Assembly (NCBI GenBank): GCA_036417435.1
Contig: CM070899.1
Location: 170,777,494-170,841,493, forward strand
Origin: Inia geoffrensis
Taxonomy: Eukaryota > Chordata > Mammalia > Artiodactyla > Iniidae
DNA: 64,000 nucleotides
Reading direction: 5' to 3'
Positions 51,501 to 60,500 of this stretch are shown here, one piece after another. The notes beneath the pieces are model-generated. The model saw only the letters and a program-made list of their open reading frames with translations, ran no database searches and was not told the origin of the DNA. The translations under genes were made by a program, and so were the position numbers. Numbering within the stretch: the first letter of the stretch is position 1; each line of letters starts with the position of its first letter.

Positions 51501-54500
51501 ATTTCCTATTTATAGTACTTGGAGCATCATTTTATATTCTAATAACCAATACTAGATGTTTTACTTGTATTTATAAAGACTATGAACACATAGATGATCT
51601 TTATAGAAGTCAAAAATCCTTTAGCTCTAGTTGTTTAAAAATCAATCTTATATCTTGGTTTCAGTAAGACTGAAACTAAAACTGATCATAATTTTCTAGC
51701 CAATTGCATTACAAAGTAGTAAATGTACATAGTGAAGTAAGTTGCAGTGAGATCCTGAGCCAAAAATGGCATTTACCCAGCAGATGTCTTACAAGGGCAA
51801 ACACTGGACTCTTAACAATGATACACATCATTTCTAGTAATGAATAGGAAATGCACATGCCAAAAGCCAGAAGCTACAGAATGAACGCCTAAAACCACTT
51901 ATTATCCAAACTACATATTAATCTATTTCTGACCAAAATCAATTCAGGAATGTCTATGCAGGAAACTGCAATTCACTTGAATTCTTCTACCTTAATTCTT
52001 CTACCAATCACTTGGTATAAGTCCTAAAGAGTACTGACTAAGCAAAAGCAACCTTAAAAAATAGTAATAATAAACAAAATGTAGTATCTACATACAAAGG
52101 ACGAAGGAATTCCTATCACATACTGTATAGCTGAACCTTCAGGACATTATGTTAAGTGAAATAAGCCAGTCACAAAAAGACAAATATTGATGATTCCACT
52201 TATATGAGGTATCTAAAAGTAGTCAAATTCATAGAAACAGAAAGTAGCATAGTGGTTACCAGGGGCTGAGGGGAGGAGTAAAAAGGGAGTTGCTATTTAA
52301 TGGGTATAGGGTTTTAGATTTGCAAGATGAAAAAGTTCTAGCGATCTGTTTCACAACAATGTGAATATGCCTAACACTACTGAACTGTACACCTGAACTT
52401 AAGACTGCAGATTTTATGTATTTTTTTTCCACACATAAAAAATAGTAATAACTATTGCCCCACATTTGGTGGATATGATAATTAACTGACTTATTGCCAG
52501 GAAGATACTCAATAAATTGATTTTACCAAAGGCAATGAGACTGACTTCCCCATCAGTTTATAAGACATAATTCTAGAGCTCTGGGCATTCCCATACTCTT
52601 GGCCCCAGAATTACTGCTCAAGACATAGACTAGCTATTGGTGCCAGGATTTATATGGACCAGTTACTAATACATCAAAATGGATAAAATTTAACTTTTCT
52701 ATGCTCTTCATATATCCAAGGTCAGAAGCTGAGTTGGGATCTAAATATGATACTATCTTATCTGCCACTAAATAATGAAGGAGTAACAGTATACAGTATA
52801 TATGTATACATACAATAGTTACTGCATAGTACTGTGCATATATATATAGTATTATATATACAGTAGCTAGATGTAGCATATATTTATGATTACTCTTTGC
52901 TAACTATGCATTTTCCCAGGTAATGCTATCTGAAATGGTCTGGTTCAACACTGAGTACCTACGTATTACAAGTAATAGAAATGCTTAATGAAATCCAAAG
53001 CTAGGTGCCTGGGTTCTGCCTTTTATTAACTGTGTGACCTATGACAAGTTATTCACCCTCTCTGTACCTTAGTTTCCTCAACTTCAAAAGAGAATGAAAA
53101 AAAACAGTACCTTTCTACAGAGCTGTTGTGAGAGCTGAGCTATATGTGTAAAGCATTGGAACAGCGTCTGGCACATACTGAATGTTCAATAAACGCTCAC
53201 TCTTGTTATTTTTATTATTGTTGTATTTCATTTAAATAATCTGGTCAAGAATGTAGAGCTTAATTTACATGTATTGATATTAATCCTTTGATTTGGAAAG
53301 ATTAAAATATTTTTAAAAATATTCCTCAAAATTAAGGTGGAGAAAGAATCAAGGATTTGCATGAAAGTAGAAGTCAAAATCTGAATCAGTGACAAAACAT
53401 GGCCAGATCAAACTGCATCCTTAAGTTTTTTCAGTTTTAGTCCAAAGGTCAGAGTTTATAAATAGAAAAGTCTAAGAATTTAGCTCCTAAAAAAACAGTA
53501 TAATGAAACTTGGTCTCACCATGAAATCAAAAATCTAGTAATAAATTTTAGTTTAGATTTTCAGAGCCAAAATGTTGCGAAGGAATGCTTGCAACGTTTT
53601 AAAATTTCTAAAATAAATCCAAAGTACAAAAATTTAGTATAAATAAAATTTGGTATAAATAAAATATACCAATTTAAATATATTCATGACATTATATCAG
53701 AACTTTGTTTATAAAACAACTACATATCAGCTTTTCTTCTCTATACCCGCTCGAGGCCTATTTAAGCATAAATAGATTTATATTACTTTAGAATGAATTT
53801 TTGATATAATATATTCTTATAAATTTATTTATTTTTGGCTGTGTTCGGTCTTCGTTGCTGTGCGCGGGCTTTCTCTAGTTGTGGTAAGCGGGGGCTACTC
53901 TTTGTTGCGGTGCGTGGGCAACTCATCGCGGTGGCTTTTCTTATTGTGGGGCATGGGCTCTAGGTGCGAGGGCTTCAGTAGTTGTGGCACGCGGGCTCAG
54001 TAGTTGTGGCTTGCAGGCTCTAGAGCACAGGCTCAGTGGCTGTGGCTCATGGACTTAGCTGCTCCACGGCATGTGGGATCTTCCTGGACCAGGGCTCCAA
54101 CCCATGTCCCCTGCACTGGCAGGCAGATTCTTAACCACTGTGCCACCAGGGAAGTCCTGATACGATACATTTTTAAACTAGCATAAGCCACTTCATCTCA
54201 AAGCCTGGCCACTACTATTCTAACCACATGAGGTTACTATAATGAATAAAGCAAACGTTTATTGCACGTGGACTTTGTGTCAAGAACGGTATTTGGGTTT
54301 CACATAGTCATCTCATTTAATGGTCAACCGATGAAATTAGTATTTCAATTATTTTAGGTAAAGAATCAAAGAATTCAGTCTAATAAGTATTTACTTAAAA
54401 CTATGTATAAAAATTAAGAAAATAATTTTGTGCAGGCCTAGCCACTCCACAGCATGTGGGATCTTCCCGGACCGGGGCATGAACCCGTGTCCCCTGCATC

Positions 54501-57500
54501 AGCAGGCGGACTCTCAACCACTGCACCACCAGGGAAGCCCCCCATTATTTTTTAAAAGGTATTTAAAAAGAGGTCTATTGCTGTATAAACATACCTACTG
54601 AAAGGCAAATGTCTTTCCTGAACTATTTCTGCTTGCACCATTGTCATCTAATATTGTCTCTACTTAGTATTTTCAACCCCATAACCAGGCTTTTCTCTTC
54701 TATGCCTTTTTGGAGAATGACATGCTATATCTCTGATAGGGCTCAGAAAACTCACATTTCTGAAGATCACTATTAAGATGTTGTCCTCACTATCAATGAA
54801 GTGAAAATTTCCCAAAGCCTCTGTGTTTTCCAAATGTAATTCCTTTAATGGTTTGGGGTTTACAAAGGTTGCAGTAGCAAAAAATTGAAATAAGGCAAAG
54901 TAAATAATCTCTGGATCTTATTCAAAGAAGGAATTATAAAAATTAATGCTCCATTTTAAAAATTTCAATGTCTAGTCTATTATTTTTTTATTTTTATTTT
55001 TTGCGGTACGCGGGCTTCTCACTCCTGTGGCCTCTCCCGTTGCGGAGCACAGGCACCGGATGCGCAGGCCCAGCGGCCATGCTCATGGGCCCAGCCGCTC
55101 CGCGGCATGTGGGATCCTCCCAGACCGGGGCACGAACCCGCGTCCCCTGCATCAGCAGGCGGACTCCCAACCACTGTGCCACCAGGGAAGCCCTTGTTTT
55201 TTTAATTGTGGTAAAAAATACATAATATAAAATTTACCATCTTAACCATTTTTAAGTGCACCGTTCAGTAGTAAGTATATTCACACTGTTGTGAAACAGA
55301 TCTCCAGAACATTTTCATCCTGCAAATCTGAAACTATACCCCTTAAACAACAGCCCCCTTGTATCTCCTCCCCGCAACCTACTCTTTAACTAGAAAAAAG
55401 TCAGAGAAAAGGATAAAGAGAATAACTGTTTATTCTCAGTTATTTTGCCATTACCACTAGTGACAAACTACCTGTTACTAAAACTAAGAAGGAAGACTTG
55501 AACATCAAACAAAAAGTACCCAAATCTCAGAGAAAATCATTACAAATGATAGAAAATCTCTAACAGTCTCTCAAACACCAAAACAGATTTGTATGCATTT
55601 TTTTTCTGATTATAAGGTGTATAAAAACAAAGGCTTTTTCTGAAATTTGACTTTGACTGCTTTATACCTACTGAAATTACCTTTGAAACACCAATTTTCA
55701 TTCAAAGAAAAGTATCATTTAACACACTGGGATGAAAACACAGAGTATATTCTAAAGCCAAAAGCCAACCTTTAAAGAAATCTATTAGCTATTATATACA
55801 AAGTTATCAAAATATGAGTACAGATTACATAACAAATTCTTATTCAAATTGAATAAAATGGTGACTAATATTAACAGTGCACAAATTATTTTTACTTATA
55901 TCCCTTTAACCTTGAATTACCTTCAAGAATGAGTTACATTTCAAAGCAGTACATTTTCTTGAATTAGTTGACTAAGCAACAACAAAGATTTAGCATTTAC
56001 TGAAAAAAATTCACTGTTGTGTTTTTTTCCTCCTAACTTTTGTTAATTTTTTAGAGCTAATTCTAAGTGAATACAAATATTATGTTCAAAAAATTTTAAT
56101 TAGGGCAATTAAAAATAACCAGGGGAGGGAATACATAAAATTAAGAAGCAATAGAAAGTCAACAATAAAATGAAAATTTTTATTTCAAAATCTTAAGAGG
56201 AACTTTTTCTCTTTCAGTAAGAGCCCCTCAAGTCAGGGAATCAGCATACTGAGGTTTAAAAAACAAGATTCAATTAAACACTGAGCTTGGACTTCCCTAG
56301 TGACGTAGTGGTTAAGAATCTGCCTGCCAACGCAGGGGACACGGGTTCAATCCCTTGTCCGGGGAGATCCCACATGCTGTGGAGCAACTAAACCTGTGTG
56401 CCACAACTGCTAGGCCTGTGCTCTAGAGCCCACAAGCCGCAGCTACTGAGGCCACGTGCCGCAACTACTGAAGCCCATGTGCCTAGAGCCCACGCTCCAC
56501 AACAGAAGCCACCACAGTGAGAAGCCCGAGCACCGCAACGAAGAGTAGCCCCCACACACCACAACTAGAGAAAGCCGGCGCGCAGCAATGAAGGTCGAAT
56601 GCAGCCAAAAAAGAACCAAGACAAAACACTGAGCTTGAACTAGATGTACTCAGCCAACAGTAAGTATACCAAATCAACCTAACATGATACAGACCAACTT
56701 TAATATACAAATATGATGTTGCTGACCAATTATCAATAGCAAATGTTGCTTGTATGTTGCTTGTTTTGTTTTCTGATAGCCATCCATATTCTTCCTGGTC
56801 CTACTTAGGACCAAGAAGATGGACTTTTGGCACAGCTGGCCAAAACAATGAGAAATGCCATTCCAATTTTCCACCAGTTTGAAACAGAAAACACACAAGT
56901 CATACACTGAAACCTATCCCTTGTTAAATCATTCCTACTCCAATCCCTCACTGCATGCCAGGCCTGCTTTCTTCTAAGATGCTTCTTTACGTACTGTTTG
57001 CATTTACAGCAGAGAGGATAAGAAAGGAGGTTAGGGTTTCCCTTGTGGCGCAGTGGTTAAGAGTCCGCCTGCCGATGCAGGGGACGCGGGTTCGTGCCCC
57101 GGTTTGGGAAGATCCCACATGCCGCGGAGCTGCTGGGCCCGTGAGCCATGGCCGCTGAGCGTCCGGAGCCTGTGCTTCGCAACGGGAGAGGCCACAACAG
57201 TGAGAGGCCCGCATACCACAAAAAAAAAAAAAAAAAAAAAAAGAAAGGAGGTTAGCAGAGTATAATCTCTGAACAACATTCCCTAGCAGCTTCCTCTGCT
57301 CCACAGAGTCTCCTTGTTTCCAAAAATACAGAGGTTCTCGGAAAGGTTAAATTTTATATTAGGACTAACTCTCTGGAACTACTACGCTGACCCTGATATC
57401 TTGAGTTTCCTTCCAGCTCTATGACCCCTGTGATTCTGCTCCTTTCACCTTTCCTTTCCTATCTGTGCTGAAACTTTGAGAATTGGCCATTTACAAAATA

Positions 57501-60500
57501 GGGTTATCTTTCCAACTCGAGGTGTCATACTCAGGCCACAGGCTGCATCAGCAGCTATAAGGCATGAAGCTCCAGATAGCACTTCCTCTCCTGAGGCTCC
57601 ATCTGGATTACCGCGCTCACCCTGAGTTTCATGGCAGCATTATCAATTCCCAAGAGACGTGGAACAAGAAAAGTTCAAGGTGCTACCACTGTTGCCTTCA
57701 GAGTAGATTACACGTATGTGAGATGAATGGGGAAATGTGAGCATGGAGTGCATATCATACCAAGGAATTATGCTCGATTTTATTAGGTATGATCATGACA
57801 TTTGGTTATATAGGAAAATCTCCATAACCTCTTAAGAGCTGCATACCCAGAAGAAAGTAGGAATGACATGACGTGATGTCTGAGATATGTAGAGCTGCTT
57901 AAAATTCTTCGACAAGAAGAAAAAAAGGAAGATAAATGAAGCAAGTGCTACCAAATCTTAATAATTTTTTTTTTTTTTTGCGGTACGCAGGCCTCTCACT
58001 GTTGTGGCCTCTCCCGTTGCGGGGCACAGGCTCCAGACACGCAGGCTCAGCGGCCATGGCTCACGGGCCCAGCCGCTCCGCGGCATGTGGGATCTCCCCG
58101 GACCGGGGCACGAACCCGTGTCCCCTGCATCGGCAGGCGGACTCTCAACCACTGCGCCACCAGGGAAGCCCCAAATCTTAATAATTTTTAAGTTTCTACA
58201 TATATATGCGGGAGAATTATTCTACTCTTGTATATGTTTGAAATCTTTCAACACAAAAGAAATGATAACTTCCCATTACCCATTTAAGGATTATATTATT
58301 TCCAAAGGCTGTAAGTATTATTTTAAAAACTACCTGTATATACAGTAATTTTGCTTTTCACCGTTTTAGCTTTAGGAAAGGGTTTCCTCCTGGCTTGGTT
58401 ATATAAAATAGACTCTTCCATTTACCACCAAGAGTTGTTCCAGGCGGGAAGGGTGGGGAGGGGGATAGAATCTAGTCTTATATATGTATCAACACATACA
58501 CTTACCAGACAAGATTCCAGCTTCAATTAAACGAACAAACAAAAAAATCTACTTTAAAAACTAACTCAGGCAAGAAGAAATTCAAGTCCCAGTACTCAGC
58601 CTCGATGATCTGCCACTCCACCCTCTAGTCCTTTGACACTGTCACCACGTGACTTCTATTCACTATTGGATACAGTTAGAAGGGAAAGGCTCCACTGATA
58701 TCTGGGAAGTTATAAAACAGAAAAACTGAAAACTGAGAACTCCAGCCTCCCTCAATCAGTCAGCAGAGCAGAGGTGTGAGGGCCAAGAGCAAGCTCAAGT
58801 TTTCAGATCTTCGTAACTGGGACAATTTTCAGTGTTAAATTGATTAACAGAAGCTCTGGAAAGGCCAGGATACTCAAAACTACCACTATCAAATGACCAG
58901 AGGCAAAGGATCAAACCCGCTGAACCTTCTGGTTACACCCTGAACCTTCTGGTTATACCATTTGTTCCGACACTACTTAATGATAATTAGACCATGTAAA
59001 AAGGAAAGTAACTGTTATAAATTCCTCTTTATACAAACCTGAACTTAAGCCTAAAACATCTGGGAATTCACAATCCTCTAGTTTAAATGAAGTAAGTGGT
59101 AAGTACATACAATGACATTGGGAATTATTCAGAAGAGTCAATCACTTTTAGCATACATTATAGGCTTAATAAAATTTCAGTTTGATTTCCTAATCCTTCT
59201 ATTATATAATATTGCATAATAATAATGAATACCCATAAACAGCTTCAGACATCACAAGAATCTAAATTAATAATTACATTTAGAAAATTTTGAATGCTAA
59301 GAACTGTGTCCTAATTCTGCAAAATATCATGATCCATAGAGGATTTATGGCCTCATATCCATGGAGGATAACTCTTAGTTAACCAAAAGAATCAATGACT
59401 CAGCATACAGATTTCTTCTTAATCTCTTAACATTCCTAGTATGTGAAAGACAAAAACCATAATTTATTTTTTGATCAACTATTTTAAATATAGAGAAAAC
59501 AGCAAAACATAGCAGGTCTATGAACTCGCTATCCAGATTTAATGACTATCAACATTTGATATATTTGAGATTTTTAAGGAAGTAATAAACATTGTAAATG
59601 TAAACCACAGCCTTTTTCTAGTTCTGTGATTCAGCCTTCTCACAAGTCTCTATCCCTCCCTTCTATTTTATTTAACACTCCCAGCTTTCTCACACCCCAG
59701 TTCTCACTCCTTTGTTTCACAGACCCATCTTTATCTATTATTTCACAGAAAAACTTCTTGAAGAATCTATACTTCCAATTTCCTCTCCCTCTTATTTATT
59801 CTCTAACCTACTAAAGCTAGGTTTCTGTTCACTGGACCTATTCAATTCCAAAACCTCATAAATCCAAGGTTATTTTTTGGACTTCATATTACTTGACCTC
59901 TTTAGCAACTTCTGACTGAGGCTCACAGGGCTGGGTGTCACTCAGGCTGAAGGTCCTCAGAACTGCCAACTATCACTGTTAGACAATGGAGATCTGTTGT
60001 TTTGACTGTGCAGGCCCAGAAGGCCGGAGGAAACTGCATGTGTGGAGGACAGGAAACCAGTACCTAAAGGGAGAGAAGTGGTGGCAGAAGGAAGATTTGC
60101 TTTCAACTACCACTTCAGCAAAAGGGCAGAATTATAGACCAAGAATCATAGTTATAAAAACTCTAGAACACCCCCAATTCACCAAAAGTTATATGTGCAT
60201 TCTCTTCTATTTTCACAGACAAAAAGACTAAGGGATAAACACCAAAATGCTAACAACAATTAAATTTCTGGATGTTAAGACTATAGTTAGCTTTAATTTT
60301 CTTCTAATAATACACATTTTGTCAATTCTGTACAATGAACATGCATTTTTTTAATAAGAAAAAGGGTGCTTTCTTAAAAAATAGCAAAGGTCTGAATGCC
60401 TGTTTTCCGGGGTAACAAAGAAGGGTGTTGCCATGGAGATGTAGCTCCACAAAGCACTTGTGAGGAGAAAACCCCAGGGAGCAAGTGCGTGTTGGGAACT

